Shown: in pieces, positions 1 through 6,871 of the stretch
How the letters are laid out: each line of letters starts with the position of its first letter
How positions within the stretch are numbered: the stretch's first letter is position 1
NCBI GenBank assembly: GCA_964520975.1
Contig: CAZFPA010000064.1
Coordinates: forward strand, 1 to 10,392
From: CAZFPA01 sp964520975
GTDB taxonomy: Bacteria; Bacillota; Negativicutes; Selenomonadales; Selenomonadaceae
DNA length: 10,392 bases
Direction: 5' to 3'
Notes under the pieces: model-generated
Told to the model about the DNA's origin: nothing
Databases searched by the model: none
What the model saw: the letters and a program-made list of their open reading frames with translations, nothing else
Position numbers and translations under genes: made by a program

Positions 1-41
1 GCCGTGAAAGGGCGGTGTCTTAACCGCTTGACCAACGCGCC
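1..41 (-). tRNA. tRNA-Glu (anticodon UUC), partial, cut by window edge
   Basis: The reverse complement begins with acceptor strand GGCGCGU at 41-35. It continues through a D arm of the GGUCAAGCGGUUAAGAC type and an anticodon arm reading CCGCCCUUUCACGG, so the anticodon is UUC for glutamate. The T arm and 3' acceptor strand lie beyond position 1. It starts only 3 nt after the CCA of tRNA-Asn, so the two are almost certainly processed from one transcript. Confidence 0.93.
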
Positions 42-44
42 ATC

Positions 45-120
45 TGGCTCCTCGAACTGGACTCGAACCAGTGACAGCCTGATTAACAGTCAGGTGCTCT
101 ACCAACTGAGCTATCGAGGA
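45..120 (-). tRNA. tRNA-Asn (anticodon GUU) with encoded CCA
   Basis: The reverse complement forms a full cloverleaf. The 5' acceptor strand UCCUCGA (120-114) pairs with UCGAGGA (55-49), followed by discriminator G (48) and a genome-encoded CCA (47-45). The D arm is AGCUCAGUUGGUAGAGC. The anticodon loop CUGUUAA gives anticodon GUU, and the T arm contains GGUUCGAGUCC. It is the first gene of an Asn-Glu tRNA pair reading out of the left edge of the window. Confidence 0.97.
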
Positions 121-151
121 ATTTTGCGGTGCTGTAACACCGACAATAAAT

Positions 152-180
152 ATTATATGGTATATCAAAATAAAATGCAA
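152..180 (-). promoter_or_regulatory. Promoter of the tRNA-Asn/tRNA-Glu unit
   Basis: On the minus strand a perfect -10 box TATAAT (157-152) lies 17 nt downstream of a weak -35 box TTGCAT (180-175) in AT-rich DNA. Transcription should start near 145, leaving a short leader before tRNA-Asn. That leader holds a small 5-bp hairpin (CGGTG at 127-131 with CACCG at 138-142). The box match and spacing are seen directly; activity is inferred. Confidence 0.6.
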
Positions 181-221
181 GCATTTTTTTATGCAAGACG
201 GCCGCTTCCCGCAGCCTTTAT

Positions 222-1583
222 TCAGGAGCTGGACAGGCCCGCCACATAGCGCTTTTCAATCACCCGCAGCCGGGCTGTGAGCAGAACTGCGCCGACCAGG
301 ATTCCAGAAATCAGGCCGATCCAGTAGCCATACGGACCCAGCGCGGTATAGTGCGCAATGAGCCAGCCCGCCGGCAGCCCGATGATCCAGAAGGACAGCA
401 CTGCGAGGAAAAAGGTCACCCGCACATCCTTATAGCCGCGCAGTGTCCCCTGCAGCGGCGCATTGAGACCATCCGACACCTGCATGCCGATCGCGTAAAG
501 CAGGAACACCACAATAAGCTCCTGTACAGCCACATCATTCGTATAGAGGCCGGCAATGCCCGCCCGGAAATTCACCAGAATCATCGCAAGCGTCCCCGCA
601 AAGGCCAGCGAAACGACCCGCCCCAACCGGCTGTAGCGGCGTGCGTCTGCCGTGCGTCCGGCCCCCAGCTCATAGCCGACCAGAATGGTAAGTGCCATAC
701 TCACGCTCAGCGGAATCATATAGACCATCGTAGTGAAATTCAGCGCGGCCTGATGCGCCGCGACAACCGCGGTCCCATATACGGTCATGAAGAGGCCCAC
801 CGCTCCGAAGATGCTCTGCTCGCAGAACATCGTACAGCCAATGGGAATCCCCATAGAAAGCTGCTTTTTCCATTCGGCAAGGCAGGGGCGCGGCAGCCGG
901 TGCAGCACAGCATAGCTCTGAAACGGACGCAGCCGGCTCACCACCAGCACGTTGAGCAGCAGATTGATATAGAAGGCCAGGGCCGTACCGACCCCCGCGC
1001 CGACTCCGCCCAGGGCCGGAATGCCAAAGGCGCCGTAAATGAACACATAGTTGAGCGCGATATTAACCGGTACCGTGACGACCGTTATTGCCATAGTGAT
1101 GCGCGTCGCGCCCAGGGCATCGATGAGATTGCGCAGCACGCCAGCCAGGAAGATCGGACAGATCCCGCAGGCCATCGCCAGCAGGTAGTAGTTGACCACA
1201 TACTCCACGCGCGGCTCAAGTGCCAGCTGCGGCAGCAGGAGCGGTACACCGAAGAGCCCCAGCAGAATGAACAGCAGTGCCAGCCCCAGGGACCAGTAAA
1301 AGCCCTGCTGGATGACAAAGGTGATCTTTGCATGCTTTTCCGCTCCATAGAGTCCCGCTACTACGGGCGTAAGGCCGGAAATGATGCCCAGACTGCTGCC
1401 GAAAAACGGAAAGAACAGGTTGGCCCCGACCGCTACACCGGCCAGATCCTGCTCGCTCACATGCCCGGCCATGATCGTATCAAAGAAGCCCGTCGACATC
1501 AGCGCCAGCTGCGTGACGAAGATCGGCACCAGTACAACGACCATTTCCCGTATCTTTTGCCTGTAGGTAAAGGTTTGTTTCAT
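222..1583 (-). CDS. MATE family efflux transporter (NorM-like)
   Basis: A 453-residue polytopic membrane protein of usual MATE length. It consists almost entirely of hydrophobic segments consistent with the family's 12 helices in two pseudo-symmetric halves. N-terminal features typical of MatE domains are visible: the stretch VPIFVTQLALMSTGFFDTIM, then AGHVS and a GxxxGLTPVVAGLYGA region. A second MatE half begins around residue 235 (GIPIGCTMFCEQSIFGAVG). MATE proteins export cationic drugs, dyes or metabolites in exchange for H+ or Na+; the substrate here cannot be told. I chose ATG at 1583-1581 (MKQTFTYRQ) because AGGAGG sits 4 nt upstream. A TTG start five codons earlier would put that ribosome binding site inside the gene. 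The start lies 67 nt after the SEC-C gene, beyond a terminator, so it may be read separately. No convincing -35/-10 pair and no good 3' terminator was found. Confidence 0.93.
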   Translation of the reverse strand: MKQTFTYRQKIREMVVVLVPIFVTQLALMSTGFFDTIMAGHVSEQDLAGVAVGANLFFPFFGSSLGIISGLTPVVAGLYGAEKHAKITFVIQQGFYWSLGLALLFILLGLFGVPLLLPQLALEPRVEYVVNYYLLAMACGICPIFLAGVLRNLIDALGATRITMAITVVTVPVNIALNYVFIYGAFGIPALGGVGAGVGTALAFYINLLLNVLVVSRLRPFQSYAVLHRLPRPCLAEWKKQLSMGIPIGCTMFCEQSIFGAVGLFMTVYGTAVVAAHQAALNFTTMVYMIPLSVSMALTILVGYELGAGRTADARRYSRLGRVVSLAFAGTLAMILVNFRAGIAGLYTNDVAVQELIVVFLLYAIGMQVSDGLNAPLQGTLRGYKDVRVTFFLAVLSFWIIGLPAGWLIAHYTALGPYGYWIGLISGILVGAVLLTARLRVIEKRYVAGLSSS

Positions 1584-1603
1584 GTTTCCTCCTGTCAATC
1601 ATC

Positions 1604-1641
1604 ATAAAAAACAAAAGAGGGGCCGCATGCGCAGCCTCTCT
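1604..1641 (-). terminator. Rho-independent terminator after the SEC-C gene
   Basis: On the minus strand, 10 nt past the SEC-C stop codon, GGCTGC (1636-1631) pairs with GCGGCC (1626-1621) around a GCAT loop, with possible extra GA/CT-rich pairing outside. A T-rich tract TTTTGTTTTTT follows directly (1615-1605). The tract ends about 20 nt before the MATE start codon, so read-through would feed the MATE gene. Confidence 0.78.
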
Positions 1642-1650
1642 CCTCTTCTC

Positions 1651-2853
1651 TTATTGTCCCAGCCAGTCCTTGTTGTAGCAGCATCGCTTGTATTTCTTGC
1701 CGCTGCCGCAGGGACAGGGATCATTGCGCCCGACCTTCGGCTGATGCGGCTCATGCTGTACCAGCGGTGCCTGCGCTTCCCGCGCCTGCTCCGGGTCCAT
1801 GAGCTCCGCGGGCGTGTGCCCCTTGAGCGTCCAGAGCGGCAGGGTGTTGTTGTAGGCGATGAGCAGCGGCGTGACCGCCTCGGCCAGGGCCTCATCCTTC
1901 AACAGCTCCTGTGACTCCAGATATTCGACGACCTCCTGCATACCACTGCCGTTCTGCAGAATGATCGTGATCTCACCGACAATATCCGCCGCCTGCAGCA
2001 CATCGCGCTTGTGCTGCTTCATGAAAAACTGCGCCAGCTGTTTGTACTCCGCAGTCGCTTCGATATAGTTTTCCTCACCGGCCTCATACAGGCGGTCATA
2101 GGCAAACGGTGCGTAATCCAGCTGACCGTGCTGACGCTGCTCGTCCTCCAGCGCCTCCGCATGCAGTACCGTATAGTAGTGCAGGCCGTGCTCGGTTGCC
2201 ACAATATGATTGTACCAGCAGCCGCCATTGAGCATGACCCCGAGAAAATCAAAGAATTCCGTGCGGTCTGACGCATCGATGAGCGTATTCACCCGCGCAA
2301 AAAGCTGATCGTAATCCAGCACGCCGTAATAGAATACCATGCCGGCCGACAGGCGCAGCATCTCCGAATTCGCGGCCGCGGCCTTTTTCAGCGCTGCACT
2401 GTCCAGCTTTTTGAACTCGGCCCGCACCTCCTGCGGCATGTACCAGGCCAGCTTGTCCTCTTTGGCGCCGCAGGCCAGCAGACCAATGCCCCGCAGGTAA
2501 TCCAGGCGCGCATCGTCCTGCTTGAATTCCGTAGAAATGCCGTCATGCTGGCAGAGATAGGAAAACATCTCATACTGCTCCTCCAGCATGGACACAAACC
2601 AGCGACGGGAAAAACGGATGATTTCCGAAACCAGTTTTTCCGCCAGCTCGGCCTTCTTCAGCGAACTGGCTCCCTTCACACAGAGATTGTAGCGTATATC
2701 ATCGAGCTCCTGCTTCGTCATCGCCAGCAGGGCAGCCAGCAGCGTCTGCTCCTCCGGAACCTTGCGGCGCATAAGCTGGCTGCGGCGCTGCTGCTTCTCT
2801 TCCTCCAGCGCGGTCTCCAGATCCAGGTCCGCACTGCTCTTTACATCATCCAT
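1651..2853 (-). CDS. SEC-C zinc-motif protein with SAP/Rho-N-like N-terminal segment
   Basis: A 400-residue soluble protein with no signal peptide. The C-terminus carries a textbook SEC-C motif, GRNDPCPCGSGKKYKRCC (about residues 375-392). Its zinc ligands C380, C382 and C391/C392 give the CxC-x8-CC pattern found at the end of SecA and in many unrelated proteins. Residues about 45-75 (MTKQELDDIRYNLCVKGASS...) resemble the short helix-extended-helix fold of SAP or Rho-N modules, which often bind nucleic acid; this is pattern recognition only. Residues about 80-340 are helical, charged and unrecognised. The function is unknown: SEC-C modules usually contact ribosomes, SecB or other proteins, so a translation or chaperone-related role is a guess. 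ATG at 2853 is preceded by GGGG with 5-nt spacing. The gene has its own promoter just past the amidase stop and is followed by a good terminator, so it looks monocistronic. Confidence 0.88.
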   Translation of the reverse strand: MDDVKSSADLDLETALEEEKQQRRSQLMRRKVPEEQTLLAALLAMTKQELDDIRYNLCVKGASSLKKAELAEKLVSEIIRFSRRWFVSMLEEQYEMFSYLCQHDGISTEFKQDDARLDYLRGIGLLACGAKEDKLAWYMPQEVRAEFKKLDSAALKKAAAANSEMLRLSAGMVFYYGVLDYDQLFARVNTLIDASDRTEFFDFLGVMLNGGCWYNHIVATEHGLHYYTVLHAEALEDEQRQHGQLDYAPFAYDRLYEAGEENYIEATAEYKQLAQFFMKQHKRDVLQAADIVGEITIILQNGSGMQEVVEYLESQELLKDEALAEAVTPLLIAYNNTLPLWTLKGHTPAELMDPEQAREAQAPLVQHEPHQPKVGRNDPCPCGSGKKYKRCCYNKDWLGQ

Positions 2854-2880
2854 CTTTTCCCCATCCTCACTTCACTACGA

Positions 2881-2913
2881 AAGCCTTATCCGGAAACTAC
2901 CCGGATAAGGCTT
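2881..2913 (-). other. 13-bp perfect hairpin in the SEC-C gene leader
   Basis: AAGCCTTATCCGG (2881-2893) and CCGGATAAGGCTT (2901-2913) are perfect inverted repeats around a 7-nt loop. It sits between the amidase stop and the SEC-C start. On the minus strand it is followed only by TTTCG, a poor U tract. It could terminate amidase transcripts, but it also begins about 8 nt after the predicted start of the SEC-C transcript. It would then be a 5'-terminal hairpin of that mRNA. Confidence 0.8.
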
Positions 2914-2927
2914 ATGATTCTCCAACT

Positions 2928-2957
2928 ATTCTAATACAGGCACCCGCTATCCGTCAA
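2928..2957 (-). promoter_or_regulatory. Promoter of the SEC-C gene
   Basis: On the minus strand TTGACG (2957-2952, 5/6 match to the housekeeping -35 box) is followed after 18 nt by TAGAAT (2933-2928, 5/6 match to the -10 box). It lies entirely in the gap after the amidase stop codon (2966-2964). The predicted start is near 2921, giving a leader of about 70 nt that contains the strong hairpin. Confidence 0.65.
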
Positions 2958-2963
2958 GGCGCC

Positions 2964-4142
2964 TCATTTACCAAAAAAGTCCCGCAGTCCGCTCACAATG
3001 GCCTTGGCGGCTTTCTGCACCCCGGCGTCGGAATCCATGAGCTTCTCTTCGGCCGGATTCGACACAAAGGCCATCTCGATCAGGGCTGCCGGCATCGTCG
3101 TATGCTTGACCACGTAGAAATTACAGCTCTTCGTACCGCGGTCCTGCGTGCCAAGTGCGTTGAGCACACTCTTGTGCACCGTGTCAGCCAGGCGCTGCCC
3201 GGCCGAGGTCCCTGCGCCATAATAATAGCCCGTGGTTCCCTTTGCATCCCCGCTCGCAAAGGAGTCCATGTGCAGACTCAGGAAAATATCGGCATCCTCA
3301 TCGTTCGCCACATCACAGCGCGCCTGCAGTTCCTCGATATCCGAGGCCAGCGCATGTTTGGCCGATACCTCCGTATCCCTGGTACGCGTCATGAGCACTG
3401 TGGCTCCCGCCGCTGTAAGCTGGCGCTGCACCTCCTGGGCCACGCGCAGGGTAATGCTTTTTTCTGTCACACCCGTAGGCCCGATAGCGCCCGCGTCATT
3501 GCCGCCATGCCCCGCATCGATCGCGATTTTTTTACCCACAAGGCCCGGAGCGAAGAACGGTTCCCGCTTCACGACCGGTGGCGGCGTCACCGTCCCGGAG
3601 GACTTGGAGGTATCCTTCTTCACCTCAGGCTTCTTGCCGGCCTTCGTGTCATTGGGCGCCTCGTTGCCATGTCCGGTCGGGAACTTGATGGACGCACCCG
3701 CGGAGCCCTTGCTCAGATTGCCAAAATCCAGCACGACCCGGTACGGAGCCTCGCCGCCCTTCAGGGAAAAGACCTCGTAATTATTTTTGCCCACCGTCGT
3801 TTCCACTACGATGCGCACGGTATTCGGATCGAACTGTGCCGCCCGCAGCCTGCTCGCGAAACGGCTGCCAAGATCCATATTCTTTTTTACCGCAGGACTC
3901 AGCCAGGCGCCATGCAGATTCACCACCACACGGGTCGGATTGGAGAGCACCACGGTTTCATAGTCAACTTCTTTCGAGGCATCCACGACCAACCGGATCT
4001 TATCCGCCGTCGAGCTGACCCGGATGCCCTTGATCTCCGCCATATTGGCCGTACGCTGTCCAAAGCTGGCCGCAGCCTGCCCGGTAAACGGCAGACATAC
4101 TGTCATCAGAACCGTCAGGAACATCACGAAAAACCGAATCAT
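2964..4142 (-). CDS. N-acetylmuramoyl-L-alanine amidase, AMIN + Amidase_3 (AmiC-like)
   Basis: A 392-residue exported peptidoglycan hydrolase that cleaves the bond between N-acetylmuramic acid and L-alanine of the stem peptide. Residues 1-24 form a signal peptide (MIRFFVMFLTVLMTVCLPF, then GQAAA). Residues about 36-142 are an AMIN domain, the beta-rich module that targets AmiC-type enzymes to the envelope and septum. A Lys/Pro/Ser/Thr-rich linker follows (about 145-200), then the Amidase_3 catalytic domain (about 203-390). Visible active-site residues are H212 in DAGHGG, E227 in TEKS and H291 in LSLHMDS as zinc ligands, with E356 in IEMAF as catalytic acid/base; all are present, so it should be active. 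ATG at 4142 has GGAGG 6 nt upstream. It has its own promoter after the amino acid transporter ATPase gene. A role in daughter-cell separation is inferred from the family. Confidence 0.95.
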   Translation of the reverse strand: MIRFFVMFLTVLMTVCLPFTGQAAASFGQRTANMAEIKGIRVSSTADKIRLVVDASKEVDYETVVLSNPTRVVVNLHGAWLSPAVKKNMDLGSRFASRLRAAQFDPNTVRIVVETTVGKNNYEVFSLKGGEAPYRVVLDFGNLSKGSAGASIKFPTGHGNEAPNDTKAGKKPEVKKDTSKSSGTVTPPPVVKREPFFAPGLVGKKIAIDAGHGGNDAGAIGPTGVTEKSITLRVAQEVQRQLTAAGATVLMTRTRDTEVSAKHALASDIEELQARCDVANDEDADIFLSLHMDSFASGDAKGTTGYYYGAGTSAGQRLADTVHKSVLNALGTQDRGTKSCNFYVVKHTTMPAALIEMAFVSNPAEEKLMDSDAGVQKAAKAIVSGLRDFFGK

Positions 4143-4183
4143 CGAATTCCTCCAAAAATAGCCAAAGCTTTCTCTTTCCTCCT

Positions 4184-4212
4184 ATTATCCACTGAAAAAA
4201 AGGAAATTGCAA
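4184..4212 (-). promoter_or_regulatory. Promoter of the amidase gene
   Basis: On the minus strand TTGCAA (4212-4207) is followed after exactly 17 nt by GATAAT (4189-4184, 5/6 match). It lies in the 84-nt gap between the ATPase stop codon and the amidase start. The predicted start is near 4177, with a leader of about 35 nt that carries GGAGG. No terminator hairpin is visible upstream of it, so read-through from the transporter genes may add to expression. Confidence 0.62.
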
Positions 4213-4226
4213 GTCTTGTCATCAAA

Positions 4227-5009
4227 TCAGAGCATATTCTGCAAAAAGGCCCGGGTGCGTTCCTCCTTCGGCTGCCGGAAAAAAGCCGTAGGTTCGCCCT
4301 CTTCCACAATATTGCCATCGGCCATGAAAATCACGCGGTGCGCGGCCTCACGGGCAAAGGCCATCTCATGGGTAACGACCACCATGGTCATGTGCTCCGC
4401 GGCCAGCTCCCGCATGGTCTTCAGCACCTCACCCGTCAGCTCCGGATCAAGGGCCGAGGTCGGCTCATCAAACAGCATGATATCCGGCTTCATGGCCAGG
4501 GCCCGGGCGATTGCCACCCGCTGCTGCTGCCCGCCCGAAAGACGGGACGGATACGCGTCGCGCTTATCGTAGAGCCCGACCTTGCGCAGGAGCTCCTCCG
4601 CTTCCGGAAGGATCTCTTCTTTGGCCCGCTTCTTTACCTGCATCGGCGCCTCCAGCAGATTCTGCAGCACCGTCATGTGCGGGAACAGGTTGAACTGCTG
4701 AAACACCATGCCCATGCTGGAAAGCAGTTCCCGCGACTTGGCCGCCGAAGCGTAGACGGAATGGCCCTGCTCATTCTGCACGGCCAGGAACTCACCCTTG
4801 ATCTCAATCGACCCCTGATCAATGGTTTCCAGACGGTTCAGGCAGCGCAGCATCGTGCTTTTCCCTGAGCCGCTGGGGCCGATGACCGCCAGCACCTCAC
4901 CGCGGCGCACCTCGATATCGATTCCCTTCAGGACCTCCAGCGCCCCAAAGCGTTTATGAATCTGATGCATACGCAGCATCATATCTTCCTTATTTGTCGT
5001 ATTTTGCAT
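4227..5009 (-). CDS. Polar amino acid ABC transporter, ATP-binding protein (GlnQ/HisP type)
   Basis: A 260-residue cytoplasmic ATPase that powers amino acid import together with the adjacent permease. All nucleotide-binding motifs are intact: Walker A GPSGSGKST (44-52), Q-loop Q104, signature LSGGQ (157-161), Walker B IMLFDEP (177-183), SALD D-loop (185-188) and H-loop H214. The C-terminus (IVEEGEPTAFFRQPKEER) is typical of the PAAT family. The start is ambiguous. ATG at 5009 has GGAGG with 6-nt spacing and overlaps the permease end by 20 nt. ATG at 4979 gives the more usual family N-terminus (MLRMHQIHKRFG) and has AAGGA 7 nt upstream, just after the permease stop. I report the longer form on ribosome-binding-site strength. 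Either way it is translationally linked to the permease. The substrate is not determinable; polar amino acids or cystine/arginine-type substrates are all possible. Confidence 0.95.
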   Translation of the reverse strand: MQNTTNKEDMMLRMHQIHKRFGALEVLKGIDIEVRRGEVLAVIGPSGSGKSTMLRCLNRLETIDQGSIEIKGEFLAVQNEQGHSVYASAAKSRELLSSMGMVFQQFNLFPHMTVLQNLLEAPMQVKKRAKEEILPEAEELLRKVGLYDKRDAYPSRLSGGQQQRVAIARALAMKPDIMLFDEPTSALDPELTGEVLKTMRELAAEHMTMVVVTHEMAFAREAAHRVIFMADGNIVEEGEPTAFFRQPKEERTRAFLQNML

Positions 5010-5634
5010 AATGTGCCTCCAGCTTTTTGAAGATCCAGGTCAGAACAAAGGTCATCGCCAGATAGAATACACCAGCAACCATGAACGGCGTCATGTCGAA
5101 CTCACGCTGGACGATGGTGCGCGCTACACGCAGCAGATCATTCATCGCCAGGATGTAGATCAGGGAGGTATCCTTGACCAGGTTGATGGTCTCGTTGCTG
5201 ATCGGCGGCAGCACGTGCCGGATCATCTGCGGAATGATGATGCGCCGCATCGTCTGGGAATACGACATGCCCAGCGTCTTGGCAGCCTCATACTGACCGC
5301 GCGGAATCGACTGGATGCCCGCCCGGAAGATCTCCGCAAAATACGCGGCGTAATTGAGGGTGAACGCGAGCAGCGCCGCCGCGATATCCGGCAGCCGGAT
5401 ACCGATCATCGGCAGCGCGAAATACACGAAGAGCAGCTGCAGCATGAGCGGTGTCCCGCGCATGATCCAGATATAGATCTCCATGAGCAGGCTCAGCGGC
5501 CGCAGCTTCGATATGCGGGCCAGCGCGGCCAGCAGGCCGAGCGGCAGTGCCATCACGAGCGTGACACAGAAAATCTGCAGTGTGATCTGGGTGCCGTCCA
5601 GCATCAAAAGGACCGTCCCCATAAGTTTTTCCAT
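4990..5634 (-). CDS. Polar amino acid ABC transporter, permease (HisM/GlnP type)
   Basis: A 214-residue inner-membrane permease of the His/Glu/Gln/Arg/opine family. Hydrophobic segments lie at about 15-40, 50-72, 84-105, 155-170 and 184-203. The EAA loop that docks the ATPase is clear at 116-135 (EAAKTLGMSYSQTMRRIIIP). The MRGTP motif (58-62) common in this family is also present. Only one permease gene is present, so the channel is probably a homodimer. ATG at 5634 (MEKLMGTVLL) was chosen because AAGGAG lies 8 nt upstream; an in-frame extension of 12 codons would place that site inside the gene. Its 3' end overlaps the ATPase gene. A strong terminator separates it from the binding-protein gene upstream, so it is expected at a lower level or from a weak local promoter (TACAAT on the minus strand near 5692, no clear -35). 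Confidence 0.95.
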   Translation of the reverse strand: MEKLMGTVLLMLDGTQITLQIFCVTLVMALPLGLLAALARISKLRPLSLLMEIYIWIMRGTPLMLQLLFVYFALPMIGIRLPDIAAALLAFTLNYAAYFAEIFRAGIQSIPRGQYEAAKTLGMSYSQTMRRIIIPQMIRHVLPPISNETINLVKDTSLIYILAMNDLLRVARTIVQREFDMTPFMVAGVFYLAMTFVLTWIFKKLEAHYAKYDK

Positions 5635-5716
5635 AGATTTCTCTCCTTCTTTAACGAGCAAAAGCGGCAAAGCGCTAATAAGCTATATTGTACCGCATAC
5701 ACCACAAAAAGAAAAG

Positions 5717-5758
5717 CAAAAAAATCCGCCCATCAGCGACATTGCAGCTGACGGGCGG
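5717..5758 (-). terminator. Strong Rho-independent terminator between binding protein and permease
   Basis: On the minus strand CCGCCCGTCAGC (5758-5747) pairs with GCTGATGGGCGG (5737-5726), giving 12 bp including one G-U, around a 9-nt loop. It is followed by ATTTTTTT and further T-rich sequence. It begins 12 nt after the binding-protein stop codon and lies inside what would otherwise be one importer operon. Confidence 0.88.
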
Positions 5759-5770
5759 TAGACTTCGCGC

Positions 5771-6565
5771 TTACTTTTTCGTGATGTCCTTGCCAAACCA
5801 TTTCTCAGAAATCTTGGCCATCGTTCCATCCTTCTTCATCTCATCGAGTACCTTCTGCACTTCATCATGCAGCGCCTGGTCATCCTTGCGGAAGCCAATA
5901 CCGAAGGTGCTGACCGGGCCGACAGCCACGTCAACAGCCTCGATGCTCTCCGGGTGCTTGCTCATGTAATAGCGGCCCGTGATCTCATCCGCTACGATCG
6001 CGTCGAGACGGCCATTTTCAAGATCCATGAACGCCGAGATATAATCGGAGTACTTCTTTACTTCCTTCATGCTGTTCTTGAAATCCGCATTGCCATCGAT
6101 GTATTCCTCAGCCGTGCCGCCGCTCTGCGTGCCGACCGTCTTGCCCTTGAGATCCGCCTCACCCTGGATGCCCGTCGTCCCCTTCTTCACGAAGATGATC
6201 TGGCGGTTATCCATGTACGGGTCGCTGAACAGCATGTTTTCCTTGCGTTTTTCCGTGATATCCAGACCGTTCCAAAGCACATCCACGCGGCTGCTCTTGA
6301 GCTCCGCTTCTTTGCTGGCCCAGTCGATAGCCTTGAATTCAACCTCACGGCCCAGGCGCTTGGAAGCCTCCTTGGCAAGGTCGACATCAAAGCCCGTGAT
6401 CTCATTGTTTTCATCCTTGAAGCCCATCGGCGGATAGTTATCGTCGAGCCCCACGATGATCTTCTTGGCCGGAGCCGCATCCTTCTTCGCCGTATCCGAA
6501 CCGCAGCCGGCAAATACTGCCGCTGCCATGATTGCCATAAGACATACTGCTATGATCTTTTTCAT
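5771..6565 (-). CDS. Amino acid ABC transporter substrate-binding lipoprotein
   Basis: A 264-residue type II solute-binding protein (SBP_bac_3 / PAAT family) that captures an amino acid outside the inner membrane and delivers it to the neighbouring permease. The N-terminus is a lipoprotein signal, MKKIIAVCLMAIMAAAVFAG followed by C21, with lipobox FAGC and a short SDTAKKDAAPAKK spacer. Family hallmarks follow: GLDDNYPPMGF, then NNEITGFDVDLAKEASKRLG, LITEKR-like DITEKR, SDPYM, and the hinge/ligand loop TVGTQSGGTAEEY. ATG at 6565 is preceded by GAGAGG at 6-nt spacing; an ATG five codons upstream has a poorly spaced site. Ligand specificity cannot be read from sequence alone. It is first in transcription order, behind a TATAAT -10 box, and is followed by a strong terminator. 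That fits the usual excess of binding protein over membrane components. Confidence 0.94.
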   Translation of the reverse strand: MKKIIAVCLMAIMAAAVFAGCGSDTAKKDAAPAKKIIVGLDDNYPPMGFKDENNEITGFDVDLAKEASKRLGREVEFKAIDWASKEAELKSSRVDVLWNGLDITEKRKENMLFSDPYMDNRQIIFVKKGTTGIQGEADLKGKTVGTQSGGTAEEYIDGNADFKNSMKEVKKYSDYISAFMDLENGRLDAIVADEITGRYYMSKHPESIEAVDVAVGPVSTFGIGFRKDDQALHDEVQKVLDEMKKDGTMAKISEKWFGKDITKK

Positions 6566-6636
6566 TGAAATCCTCTCCATCTCCCGGTAACGCAGGTACT
6601 ATGCTCCTGCATCCCTTGTTTTGTAATCATGTAACG

Positions 6637-6665
6637 ATTATACTTTAGTTCGCTAAATTATGAAA
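6637..6665 (-). promoter_or_regulatory. Promoter of the amino acid transporter genes
   Basis: On the minus strand a perfect TATAAT (6642-6637) lies 72 nt before the binding-protein start. The -35 position at 17-nt spacing is TTTCAT, a poor match, which suggests dependence on an activator or an AT-rich upstream element. The predicted leader carries a small hairpin (GCAGG 6592-6596 with CCTGC 6606-6610). Two copies of TAAATTAT flank the -35 region (6654-6661 and 6670-6677). Confidence 0.5.
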
Positions 6666-6871
6666 CCGTTAAATTATTGCTATTTTAAAGGTTATTTGCC
6701 TTTATCTCTCATTTGCAGACGAAATCGCCTTTTTTCATGCGGAAACAACTTTTATGAAACGAGTATATTTTCCCTTTTCCGTAGGCCTATTGCACATATT
6801 TTAATTTCGTCAGTAGGATTTTACAAAAATTTAGAGAATAATTCCATTAGAGTTTAAAACGCAAATAATAG

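Noticed and set aside
200..216. Hairpin GGCTGC/GCGGCC after the MATE stop as a terminator
   Set aside because: The stem is only 6 bp with a G-U, and it is followed by GTCTTGCAT rather than a T run on the minus strand.
4139..4165. Nine-codon leader frame (TTG start, stop overlapping the amidase ATG) preceded by AGGAGG at 4183-4178
   Set aside because: The AGGAGG lies directly after the -10 box, around the predicted transcription start, and is 12 nt from the TTG. It is probably not part of a working ribosome binding site on that mRNA.
3102..4868. Long plus-strand open frames antisense to the amidase and ATPase genes, and a similar one at 7989-9368
   Set aside because: They are His/Arg/Gln-rich shadows typical of GC-rich genes read on the other strand, with no start signals or domains.
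6660..6857. 65-codon open frame on the plus strand in the intergenic region
   Set aside because: There is no Shine-Dalgarno sequence, no recognisable domain and composition identical to the AT-rich non-coding surroundings.
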